From JAAZMU01 sp964547725 (GTDB lineage: Bacteria; Patescibacteriota; Minisyncoccia; Minisyncoccales; Minisyncoccaceae), in contig CAZJOO010000027.1 of NCBI GenBank assembly GCA_964547725.1, positions 1 through 6,099 on the forward strand: 6,099 nt of DNA, read 5' to 3'. The notes under the pieces were generated by a model. The model worked only from the letters and a program-made list of their open reading frames with translations, made no database searches and had not been told where the DNA came from. Of this stretch, positions 1-5,771 are shown piece after piece (within the stretch, counting starts at the first letter, position 1; each line of letters starts with the position of its first letter). A program made the translations under genes and the position numbers.

Positions 1-99
1 AAACAACAATACGTTGCTGGTTTAGATTCTCTTCTAAATAAAAAAATAATCTCCAAAGAAGATTACAACGAAAAAATAAATCAATTAGCTCAAGAATAA
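1..99 (+). CDS. 3' end of an unidentified gene with a SHOCT-like C-terminal tail (partial)
   Basis: The first frame of the plus strand is open from base 1 to a TAA at 97-99. It gives 32 residues ending in KEDYNEKINQLAQE. The other two plus frames hit stops within about 40 bases. The pattern of a Leu-rich helix, then a K-K-I-I-S-K-E-D-Y turn, then a second short helix, resembles the SHOCT (short C-terminal) domain. In that domain a 'GxIt-x-eEf/Y-x-x-K-x-x-L' motif closes many otherwise unrelated proteins. The main body of the protein lies outside the window, so its function cannot be called. The gene converges on map with no intergenic base between the stops, and it is the first gene after the ribosomal operon on this side. 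That this is a real gene end is moderately supported; the SHOCT resemblance is by eye only. Confidence 0.55.
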   Translation, partial: KQQYVAGLDSLLNKKIISKEDYNEKINQLAQE

Positions 100-900
100 T
101 TATTTTGTTAGAACTCTAAAACCATCTTCGGTAACAGCAATCATATCTTCGAAATGAGCTGAAAGAGAATTATCTCTAGTTACGTAGGTTTGTCTATTTT
201 TAGCTAATTTAATATCATCGTCACCAATCGCAAGCATTGGCTCAATGCAAATAACCATTCCTGGTACTAATTTTAATCCTTTGTGTCTCTCTCCGTAATT
301 TAAAACATCAGGACTTTCGTGAAGGTTTTTTCCTATTCCATGACCACATAATCCTTTGATAACATAAAAACCTTGCTTCTCGGCATATCTTTGCATTGTC
401 TCTCCTAAATCTCCGAGAGTAATTCCTGGTCTCATTTTTTTAATTCCAATCTTAAGCATTTTACGAGTAGCCGTTAAAAGTCTTTTTGTTTCTAGTTCAA
501 CCTCTCCTACAGCATAAGTTCTAGCCATATCAGTATGGAATCCTTCTAAAATATTTGGGTACTTTTTTTTGTCAAAATTATTTCCTAGAAATTTCTCTAA
601 TTTAAAAAAAATACCAAAGTCGATAGTAAAGATGTCGCCGTCTTTTAATTCCCTTTCTCCAGGGATTCCATGAACTATTTCATCATTAAGAGAAGCACAA
701 AGAGCAAAAGGAAAACCACCCACCCCTTTGAATCCTGGCTTTCCTCCTTCTCTTTGAATAATCTTTTCCGCCGCTCTCTCTATTTCAATTGTCTTTGTGC
801 CTGGTTTAACAAGTAGGCTTAATTCATCAATAACTTCTTTCAGGATATGCCCACCTAGAGCCATCACCTCAACCTCTTCCCTTGTTTTTAATATGATCAT
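100..900 (-). CDS. map: Methionine aminopeptidase, type I, with a 19-residue insertion
   Basis: This 266-residue protein is a type I methionine aminopeptidase, the cytosolic metalloenzyme that removes the initiator Met from nascent chains at the ribosome. The pita-bread fold ligands are visible: D94 (in TIDFG), D124 (in HTDMA), H187 (in GHGIG), E220 (in CIEPM) and E251 (in HFEDM). H77 (in IVHGIP) and H194 (in HESP) are the expected active-site histidines. The N-terminus (IILKTREEVEVM) matches the family start and there is no zinc-finger extension. The oddity is that D94 and D124 are 30 residues apart instead of the usual 11, because of an extra basic and aromatic segment at about residues 101-119. 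The ATG overlaps the adk TGA in an ATGA, which suggests translational coupling; AGGA sits only 2 nt before the ATG, too close to be a good ribosome binding site. Placement after secY and adk is the classic spc-operon end. The family is certain; the effect of the insertion is unknown. Confidence 0.97.
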   Translation of the reverse strand: MIILKTREEVEVMALGGHILKEVIDELSLLVKPGTKTIEIERAAEKIIQREGGKPGFKGVGGFPFALCASLNDEIVHGIPGERELKDGDIFTIDFGIFFKLEKFLGNNFDKKKYPNILEGFHTDMARTYAVGEVELETKRLLTATRKMLKIGIKKMRPGITLGDLGETMQRYAEKQGFYVIKGLCGHGIGKNLHESPDVLNYGERHKGLKLVPGMVICIEPMLAIGDDDIKLAKNRQTYVTRDNSLSAHFEDMIAVTEDGFRVLTK

Positions 901-1487
901 AGTCCTAATTTTTGGATGATTTCACTGTATACGTCTTCTACGGATTGTTGTCCGTTGATTCTAATTAAATTACCCTTTTCTTCGTAGTAGTTGAGTACAG
1001 GAACTACTTCTTCTTGATACCAAGATAGTCTTAACTTTAAAGCATTCATATCGTCATCTTCTCTTCCTTCTATTTTAGCTCTTTCTGCAATTCTTGCAAC
1101 AGCTTCTTCATCAGAAATATCAATTAAGATAACCTTAAAGTTTTTATCCCAATCATACCATGCAATAGTTTCATCTAAAAGTTTTGCTTCTAGTATTTTT
1201 CTAGGAGAACCATCAAACAAAATTCCTTTAATATTTTCAAGGTTTTTGATTCTTTCAAGTTCCTTCATCCAAAGAGAAAATATTACTGGTGTACGAACCA
1301 AACCTCCATTATCAATACATTCTGCTATTCTTTTACCAGTAAAATCTGATTGTTGTTTTCTAGCTCGAAGCATTTCCCCGCTTCCAAGATACTCTAATCC
1401 TAATCTTTCTCGAATAAGGGTAACTTGAGTGCCTTTTCCTGCACCAGCTTTACCTAAAACGCATATTACTAATGGTTGGTTGTTCAT
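897..1487 (-). CDS. adk: Adenylate kinase / nucleoside monophosphate kinase, short-LID type
   Basis: This 196-residue P-loop kinase transfers a phosphate between ATP and a nucleoside monophosphate, normally AMP, in the cytosol. The Walker A loop is GKAGAGKGT at residues 12-20, with Ala where Adk usually has Pro. The NMP-binding helix carries S36 and R41 in LGSGEMLRA. The DGSPR motif at 92-96 replaces the usual DGFPR. The LID is the short form: R136 and R142 are only 6 residues apart, whereas the matching E. coli arginines (R123 and R156) are 33 apart, and there are no zinc cysteines. R142 and R153 keep the spacing of the conserved LID/core arginines. E100 stands where E. coli Adk has Gln92, which contacts the adenine of AMP, so base preference is less certain than the fold. 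The position between secY and map is the classic adk location. No Shine-Dalgarno precedes the ATG; a U-rich tract directly abuts it. Confidence 0.93.
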   Translation of the reverse strand: MNNQPLVICVLGKAGAGKGTQVTLIRERLGLEYLGSGEMLRARKQQSDFTGKRIAECIDNGGLVRTPVIFSLWMKELERIKNLENIKGILFDGSPRKILEAKLLDETIAWYDWDKNFKVILIDISDEEAVARIAERAKIEGREDDDMNALKLRLSWYQEEVVPVLNYYEEKGNLIRINGQQSVEDVYSEIIQKLGL

Positions 1488-1530
1488 AAAAAAATAAAAC
1501 TTGCTAGGGCTTTTACCCCCAATAACAAGT
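1488..1530 (-). terminator. Intrinsic-terminator-like hairpin with U-tract between secY and adk
   Basis: Read on the minus strand, ACTTGTTA (1530-1523) can pair with TAGCAAGT (1506-1499) as eight base pairs including one G-U. A 2-nt TT bulge follows, then GGG pairs with CCC (1509-1507) across an 8-nt loop. The RNA right after the stem is UUUUAUUUUUUU, which runs directly into the adk ATG at 1487. An 11-pair stem with an immediate U-run is the standard signature of Rho-independent termination. On the plus strand the downstream side has no T-run, so the signal points along the operon only. It lies in the only long gap (70 nt) of the operon, 28 nt after the secY stop. It probably ends or thins transcription after secY, and adk-map may rely on read-through or on their own promoter. 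No folding energy was computed. Confidence 0.7.
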
Positions 1531-1557
1531 CATTAAATAATTAATTATATAAAATTT

Positions 1558-2802
1558 TTAATCATTATACTCACGCATTTCAAGCTGAGCATCTATTTGC
1601 CTTAAAGTTTCTAAGACAACGCTAACGATAATCAATAAAGATGTTCCTCCAATCATAAATGAGAATTGCTGCACTCCAGTAACAGATTCAACAATCAAAG
1701 GCATAATAGCTACTGCGCCTAAGAAAGATGCTCCAATAATAAGAAGTCTGTTTAAAATAGTCTTAATATAATCCTCCGTAGGTTGTCCTGGTCTTACTCC
1801 TGGAATAAATCCACCCATCTTTTGAAGATTAGAAGAAACATTCTTAGGGTCAAAGGTAACGGCCGTATAAACAAAAGTAAATAAGAATACTAGAATAAAG
1901 TATAATCCTCCATAAATCCAACTGTTAGATAATAGATTACTTAAAAAGTCTAAGTGCAAGAAAGTTCCAATCATGCTTGGAAGCATTAATAAAGAAATTG
2001 CGAAAATAATTGGAATAACTCCTGATGGGTTAAGCGACATAGGCAAATATGTAGAAACACCTCCATACATCTTGCTTCCTCTAACTCTCTTTGCGTATGA
2101 AACAGGAATATTTCTTCTTCCTTCATTAACCATAATAACAGCGGCAATAATTAAGATTGAAACAACAACAAAAGCAATGTATGAGATTAATTGACTTGGG
2201 TCGTAAGTATAAATCGCTTGTTTAATATTACTTGGAACGTCGGCTACGATACCAGCAAAAATTAATAAAGAAACTCCGTTTCCAATTCCTTTTTCTGAAA
2301 TCAATTCACCTATCCACATTAAAACAACAGTACCAGCAGTAATAGCAATAACTGAAGTTATTAGCTCAAAAATACCCATTCCTACGATTAATCCTTGTCC
2401 GCTTAGGAACATAATCATTGCGTAACTTTGAAGGGCTGCAAAAGCAGGTGTAGCTAATCTTGCGTACTGATTAAATTTCTGTCTTCCTTGTTCTCCTTCC
2501 TCTTTATATAATTTCTCAATTCGAGGAATAATCATAGTCAATAACTGGAAAATAATAGTTGCAGTAATGTATGGTCCTAAACCAAGCATAACAATAGAAA
2601 CCTTATCAAGTGCTCCTCCAGTAAATAAGTTCAACATTCCAAAAAACTCATTCATAGCAAAAAATTGTTGAATGCTTGTTAGATCAATTCCTGGAATAGG
2701 AATGTTAGCCATTAATCTAAAAACTGCAAACATAACCAAAACAAAAAGAATCTTTCTTCTTAATTCTTTTGTTCTAAAAATTTGAGCTATTTTATTAAAC
2801 AT
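1558..2802 (-). CDS. secY: Protein translocase channel subunit SecY
   Basis: This 414-residue polytopic membrane protein is the core of the SecYEG channel, which moves unfolded proteins across the cytoplasmic membrane or releases them into it. About ten hydrophobic segments are visible, beginning near residues 18-34 and ending near 380-397. Family signatures are the LGLGPYITATIIFQLL segment of TM2 (73-88), GIGNGVSLLIF (172-182), the cytoplasmic loop with RRNIPVSYAKR (229-239), and YLPMSLNPSGVIPIIFA (252-268). GGFIPGVRPGQPTEDYI (330-346) contains R337, matching E. coli R357, which is needed for SecA-driven export. TSLLIIVSVVLETLRQID (387-404) closes the protein. It is slightly shorter than E. 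coli SecY (443), mostly at the ends. The ATG follows the rplO stop by 1 nt, and it has the only strong Shine-Dalgarno in the window. Identification is secure. Confidence 0.98.
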   Translation of the reverse strand: MFNKIAQIFRTKELRRKILFVLVMFAVFRLMANIPIPGIDLTSIQQFFAMNEFFGMLNLFTGGALDKVSIVMLGLGPYITATIIFQLLTMIIPRIEKLYKEEGEQGRQKFNQYARLATPAFAALQSYAMIMFLSGQGLIVGMGIFELITSVIAITAGTVVLMWIGELISEKGIGNGVSLLIFAGIVADVPSNIKQAIYTYDPSQLISYIAFVVVSILIIAAVIMVNEGRRNIPVSYAKRVRGSKMYGGVSTYLPMSLNPSGVIPIIFAISLLMLPSMIGTFLHLDFLSNLLSNSWIYGGLYFILVFLFTFVYTAVTFDPKNVSSNLQKMGGFIPGVRPGQPTEDYIKTILNRLLIIGASFLGAVAIMPLIVESVTGVQQFSFMIGGTSLLIIVSVVLETLRQIDAQLEMREYND

Positions 2803-2803
2803 A

Positions 2804-3235
2804 TTATTTTATTTCTCCTTGTTTAGCTTCAATAATTTCTCTAGCTTTTTTGGAAACCATACAACCTTCAATAATCAAAGATTTTGTCAATTCTCCGTTT
2901 CCTAAAATCTTAATCTTAGGATTCTTCCCTTCCATCTTTGAAAGTATATTTTTCTTCATCAAAGTCTCTGGAGAAACTGTTTCTCCGGCTTCAAAATGTC
3001 TCTCTAAGTCTGAAAGATTAAAACTGTTAGCTTTTCCTTTAAGCGAATTAAATCGGTATCCTCTTAATTTGTGATACTTTTTAAGCCATTCTCTAATCAT
3101 AGGTTGGAATCTTGTACCAGCTCTAGACTTTTGTCCTTTCATTCCTCTTCCAGAATAAGTACCCTTCTTTCCTCCTCTTCCTACTCTCTTGACTCTTTTG
3201 AAACTTGTTTTTGGTTTTAGTTCGTGTAATTGCAT
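2804..3235 (-). CDS. rplO: 50S ribosomal protein L15 (uL15), divergent
   Basis: This 143-residue basic protein is ribosomal protein uL15, a late-binding large-subunit protein that threads an extended N-terminal arm into 23S rRNA. The glycine- and arginine-rich arm GRGGKKGTYSGRGMKGQKSR (19-38) is recognisable, and the C-terminal domain keeps the family core KIKILGNGELTKSLIIEG (107-124) followed by SKKAREIIEA. Between them the usual GFEGGQMPLxRRLPKxGF stretch is replaced by TRFQPMIREWLKKYHKLRGY (41-60), a substitution I associate with Parcubacteria-type L15. The ATG begins 10 nt after the rpsE stop, with only a weak GAGA purine stretch upstream. The gene that usually lies between them, rpmD, is absent. 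The stop is 1 nt from secY. The family is secure from the two ends and the operon position. Confidence 0.95.
   Translation of the reverse strand: MQLHELKPKTSFKRVKRVGRGGKKGTYSGRGMKGQKSRAGTRFQPMIREWLKKYHKLRGYRFNSLKGKANSFNLSDLERHFEAGETVSPETLMKKNILSKMEGKNPKIKILGNGELTKSLIIEGCMVSKKAREIIEAKQGEIK
2815..2820 (-). promoter_or_regulatory. Shine-Dalgarno AAGGAG for secY
   Basis: AAGGAG on the minus strand lies inside the last codons of rplO, 12 nt before the secY ATG at 2802. This spacing is somewhat long. It is the only start in the window with a full purine-rich match to the anti-Shine-Dalgarno, so secY may be translated more independently than its neighbours. Confidence 0.65.
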
Positions 3236-3245
3236 AATCTCTTTT

Positions 3246-3722
3246 TTATATCTGGCGAGCTAAAAGCTCAAAAGCCTTGATAGTTGCCTTGGCATTATTT
3301 AATTTATTCGTAGTTCTACTCAAAATCTTTGAAGAAATGTCTTGGATTCCAGCAAGTTGACATAAAGTTCTTACTGCTCCACCGGCCATAAGACCTTTTC
3401 CTTTCTTTTGTGGTTTAAGCAAGACTATTGATGGTCCAAACTTTGCTTCTACTTCGTGGTCAATAGTTCCTTCCTTGTTTATTGGAACAACCATTAAGTT
3501 CTTTTTAGCTACTCTAGTAGCTTTTTCAATAGCTTGACTTACGTCTAATCCTTTTGAAACTCCTAAACCAATATTACCTTTTCTATCTCCAACAACAATA
3601 ATCGCTCTAAAACGAAGTTGCTTTCCTCCTGCAGTAACTCTAGTAACTCTAGTTAAGTCTAATAATTTTGATTCAAACTCATCTTGAGGTTTATTAAATT
3701 GTCTTTTTTGATCTTTCATCAT
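3246..3722 (-). CDS. rpsE: 30S ribosomal protein S5 (uS5)
   Basis: This 158-residue small-subunit protein helps decoding fidelity and lines the mRNA entry side of the 30S subunit. The N-terminal RNA-binding domain spans about residues 16-82 and contains RVTRVTAGGKQLRFRAIIVV (25-44) with the GDRKGNIGLGVSKG signature (45-58). The C-terminal domain begins near KFGPSIVLLKP (94-104) and includes AGGAVRTLCQLAGIQDISSK (113-132). The segment 133-147, ending NNAKAT, takes the place of the usual lGSxNpxNvvkAT: R136 stands where Gly is normal. Two ATG codons stand in tandem at 3722 and 3719; either could be used, and only AAGA precedes them. The gene is 6 nt from the rplR stop. The identification is clear. 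Confidence 0.97.
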   Translation of the reverse strand: MMKDQKRQFNKPQDEFESKLLDLTRVTRVTAGGKQLRFRAIIVVGDRKGNIGLGVSKGLDVSQAIEKATRVAKKNLMVVPINKEGTIDHEVEAKFGPSIVLLKPQKKGKGLMAGGAVRTLCQLAGIQDISSKILSRTTNKLNNAKATIKAFELLARQI

Positions 3723-3728
3723 AATTTC

Positions 3729-4061
3729 TTAGAATTTTAATCCGCTTTTTCTTGCAGCTTCTGCAAGAGCCTTTACTCTTCCGTGATACTTATATCCTCC
3801 TCTATCAAACACAACTTTCTCAATTTTTTTAGCTTGTGCTTCTTTGGCGATTGCATCTCCTACTTTTTCAGCTTTTTCTACTTTAGTCCCCTTCAAGTCT
3901 TTATCTCTTGCAGAGATTAAAGTCTTTCCCTCAGCGTCATTAATTAAGCTAGCAGAAATATGCTTGTTTGATCTTGAAACAAATAATCTAGGTCTTTCTT
4001 CTGTTCCAGAAACCCTACTTCTTATTTTTTTGTGTCTTTTGATTCTTTTTGTTATATCCAT
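3729..4061 (-). CDS. rplR: 50S ribosomal protein L18 (uL18)
   Basis: This 110-residue protein binds 5S rRNA and, with uL5, attaches it to the central protuberance of the large subunit. It has the usual basic N-terminal arm (KRIKRHKKIRSRVSG, 5-19). The core strand motif RPRLFVSRSNKHISA is at 23-37. The C-terminal signature VVFDRGGYKYHGRVKALAEA at 83-102 is followed by ARKSGLKF to the end. Length is close to the bacterial norm (about 117). Both neighbours fit the canonical spc order, with rplF ending 11 nt upstream and rpsE starting 6 nt downstream. The bases before the ATG are AT-rich with no Shine-Dalgarno, so initiation probably depends on coupling or on an unstructured start. Confidence 0.97.
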   Translation of the reverse strand: MDITKRIKRHKKIRSRVSGTEERPRLFVSRSNKHISASLINDAEGKTLISARDKDLKGTKVEKAEKVGDAIAKEAQAKKIEKVVFDRGGYKYHGRVKALAEAARKSGLKF

Positions 4062-4072
4062 ATTTTTAAACT

Positions 4073-4612
4073 TTAACTACCTGCAGCTTTTTTACCTAAT
4101 TTCTTTCTTACAACCTCTCCTTCGTATCTAATACCTTTTCCTTTATATGGTTCAGGTTTTCTAACTTCTCTAACAGTAGCCGCCATTTGACCAACTAAAG
4201 CTTTGTCTATTCCTGAGATTGTAATATTTGTTTTTTCTGCAACAAAAACAATTCCTTCTGGTGCTGGAAACTTTACTTGATGACTAAATCCAATATCTAG
4301 AACTAATTCTGTTCCTTGTACATTAGCTTTATATCCAACTCCAACTAACTCTAATTTCTTTGAGAATCCTTCTGTTACTCCCTTCATCATATTTTGGACA
4401 AGAGCTCTTTGAAGTCCCCAAAGGGCGATAGTACTTTTATCTTCATTTTGAGGAGTAAAAATTATCTCATCATTTTCAATCTTAGTATCAATTAACTTAA
4501 CCAAAGGTTTTGTCAATTGTCCTTTTGCACCTTTAATGGTAATCATACCTGCTTCGATTTTTACTTCAGCTCCTTTTTCAATTTTAACTGGCTTTTTTCC
4601 TATTCTTGACAT
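4073..4612 (-). CDS. rplF: 50S ribosomal protein L6 (uL6)
   Basis: This 179-residue protein has two similar RNA-binding domains and sits near the factor-binding region at the base of the L7/L12 stalk. The start chosen is the ATG at 4610-4612, because the protein then begins MSRIGKKPVKI, the family's standard opening. An in-frame ATG 18 nt upstream (4630) would overlap rpsH and add six residues that the family lacks. The C-terminal signature PEPYKGKGIRYEGEVVRKK is at 153-171, with GKKA following. LVGVGYKANVQG (89-100) marks the start of the second domain. The ATG is 4 nt after the rpsH stop; there is no convincing Shine-Dalgarno. Identification is secure. Confidence 0.97.
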   Translation of the reverse strand: MSRIGKKPVKIEKGAEVKIEAGMITIKGAKGQLTKPLVKLIDTKIENDEIIFTPQNEDKSTIALWGLQRALVQNMMKGVTEGFSKKLELVGVGYKANVQGTELVLDIGFSHQVKFPAPEGIVFVAEKTNITISGIDKALVGQMAATVREVRKPEPYKGKGIRYEGEVVRKKLGKKAAGS

Positions 4613-4616
4613 ATTA

Positions 4617-5006
4617 TTACCAAACTTCACAAATTATCTCACCTCCAACCTTATTCCTTCTAGCCTCTTTATTTGTCATAACACCTTTTGAGGTTGAAAT
4701 GATAGATAATCCGTATCCTGACTTAACTGGTTTTATGTCTGAAGATGTCTTATAAATTCTTTGACCTTGCTTTGAAACTTTTCTAACTTTCGAAATCATT
4801 GGAATACCATCCTCTCTATACTTCAAATCAATTACGATTTTCTTGTTTGGTACCCTTCCCTTCTTATCAACATTCAAAATGTAACCTTCTTTTTTAAGAA
4901 GTTCTGCTATTTTGAAATTAAATTCAGAATAAGGAACACTGATCTGTTTTTTTGAAACGACCTGTGCGTTATTTATTGTTGTTAACATGTCTGCTACTCT
5001 GTCCAT
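4617..5006 (-). CDS. rpsH: 30S ribosomal protein S8 (uS8)
   Basis: This 129-residue protein binds the central domain of 16S rRNA and is needed early in 30S assembly. In E. coli it also represses the spc operon by binding its mRNA. The N-terminus DRVADMLTTINNAQ (2-15) matches the family's DPIADMLTRIRNA pattern. The C-terminal RNA-binding signature includes GYGLSIISTSKGVMTNKEAR (97-116), then VGGEIICEVW to the end. Length is typical. The start lies 12 nt after the rpsN stop in a very AT-rich stretch (TTTTTAAATATT) with no Shine-Dalgarno. I could not recognise an S8-binding mimic near the rplE start, so autoregulation is not shown here. The last codons are TGG TAA, which shows UGG as tryptophan. 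Confidence 0.97.
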   Translation of the reverse strand: MDRVADMLTTINNAQVVSKKQISVPYSEFNFKIAELLKKEGYILNVDKKGRVPNKKIVIDLKYREDGIPMISKVRKVSKQGQRIYKTSSDIKPVKSGYGLSIISTSKGVMTNKEARRNKVGGEIICEVW

Positions 5007-5018
5007 AATATTTAAAAA

Positions 5019-5204
5019 TTACCAACTACTCTTTTTAACTCCTGGAATCTCACCTTTATTAGCCATCTCTCTAAAACAAATTCTGCATAGTCCAAATTTT
5101 CTAATAAAAGCTCTATTCTTTCCGCACCTAAAACATCTTCTTGTAACTCTTGTAGAAAACTTAGGTTCTTTTTCTGATTTTGCTATTGATGATTTCTTTG
5201 CCAT
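5019..5204 (-). CDS. rpsN: 30S ribosomal protein S14, zinc-binding type (uS14)
   Basis: This 61-residue protein is the short, zinc-binding (type Z) form of S14, which packs into the 30S head. A zinc ribbon is formed by C24 and C27 (CFRC) with C40 and C43 (CRIC). The family ending REMANKGEIPGVKKSSW (45-61) is intact. The long cysteine-free form found in E. coli is about 100 residues and lacks these cysteines. The gene is 9 nt after the rplE stop and 12 nt before rpsH, in the canonical spc position. The sequence before the ATG (AATATAGTTT) contains no Shine-Dalgarno. Identification is secure despite the small size. Confidence 0.97.
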   Translation of the reverse strand: MAKKSSIAKSEKEPKFSTRVTRRCFRCGKNRAFIRKFGLCRICFREMANKGEIPGVKKSSW

Positions 5205-5213
5205 AAACTATAT

Positions 5214-5771
5214 TTAACTTTTTTTAAATGGAAAGTCAAGTAAGGTAAATAATTCTTGAGCTTCTTTTCTTGTCTCTGCTGATGTAACAACGGTTATTTG
5301 TATTCCAAAAAGATAATTAGCTTTTTCAGGAGAAATTTCTGGGAAGGCAATATGTTCTTTCATTCCAATGTTTAAATTTCCATTAGTATCTAAAGCACTT
5401 AGCTTTATTCCTTTAAAGTCTCTTGTTCTTGGTAAAACAATGTTAATTAGCTTGTCTAAAAAGTCATACATCTTCTTTCCTCTAAGAGTAACTTTGGCTC
5501 CAAGAATATTTCCTTCTCTTGTTTTAAAAGAAGAAATTGATTTTTTAGCCTTTGTTAAAACTGGTTTCTGTCCTACAAATTCTGCCATTTGAGCAAGAAC
5601 GTATTGTTCGAACTTCTTTTTTTCGTCGTTTGTCTTTGGAGTAACGATTTTACCAAAACCAGTGTTAATTACAACCTTTTGGATTCTTGGCACAGCCATC
5701 ACACTCTTGTAAGAAAACTTTGTAAGCATCTCACCCCTTACCTGATTTTGATATTTTTCTTTAATAATCAT
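5214..5771 (-). CDS. rplE: 50S ribosomal protein L5 (uL5)
   Basis: This 185-residue protein binds 5S rRNA together with uL18 and touches the P-site tRNA from the central protuberance. Signatures are VPRIQKVVINTGFG (27-40), KPVLTKAKKSISSFKTREG (69-87), the LPRTRDFKGI motif (113-122), GNLNIGMKEHIAFPEI (131-146) and the C-terminal GIQITVVTSAETRKEAQELF (156-175). Length matches the bacterial norm (about 180). The ATG overlaps the rplX TGA as ATGA, so re-initiation by the same ribosome is likely. Upstream bases (AACAAAGAAAT) give no proper Shine-Dalgarno. The order rplX-rplE-rpsN is canonical. Confidence 0.97.
   Translation of the reverse strand: MIIKEKYQNQVRGEMLTKFSYKSVMAVPRIQKVVINTGFGKIVTPKTNDEKKKFEQYVLAQMAEFVGQKPVLTKAKKSISSFKTREGNILGAKVTLRGKKMYDFLDKLINIVLPRTRDFKGIKLSALDTNGNLNIGMKEHIAFPEISPEKANYLFGIQITVVTSAETRKEAQELFTLLDFPFKKS

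Noticed and set aside
544..605. Long A/T homopolymers in map as a possible frameshift or pseudogene signal.
   Set aside because: The frame is open on both sides and all five metal ligands are present, so the gene appears intact; only the assembly of the insertion itself merits checking.
897..899. Possible UGA recoding (Gly or Trp), as in some reduced genomes.
   Set aside because: TGA ends adk and rplX exactly at the family C-termini, within ATGA overlaps, and none of the genes needs an internal UGA.
1246..1428. Plus-strand open frames, such as this one opposite adk and others opposite secY, rplO, rplE and rplX.
   Set aside because: They are antisense to well-conserved genes, show no recognisable domain and have low-complexity, hydrophobic composition typical of shadow frames.
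1544..1549. Minus-strand TATAAT upstream of the hairpin and adk, a possible -10 element.
   Set aside because: The expected -35 position reads GAGTAT, there is no TG extension, and the stretch is so AT-rich that such hexamers arise by chance. A promoter there remains possible but is not supported.
2970..2986. Perfect 7-bp inverted repeat GGAGAAA-CTG-TTTCTCC.
   Set aside because: It lies inside rplO, encodes ordinary L15 residues and has no following U-tract on either strand.
3634..3651. Tandem 9-bp repeat GTAACTCTA.
   Set aside because: It encodes RVTRVT in S5, which aligns to the family's normal RVTKVV with no insertion, so it is codon coincidence rather than expansion.
4613..4630. Upstream in-frame ATG that would extend rplF by six residues (MKFGNN).
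   Set aside because: It overlaps the end of rpsH, and the family begins MSRIGKKP at the next ATG (4612).
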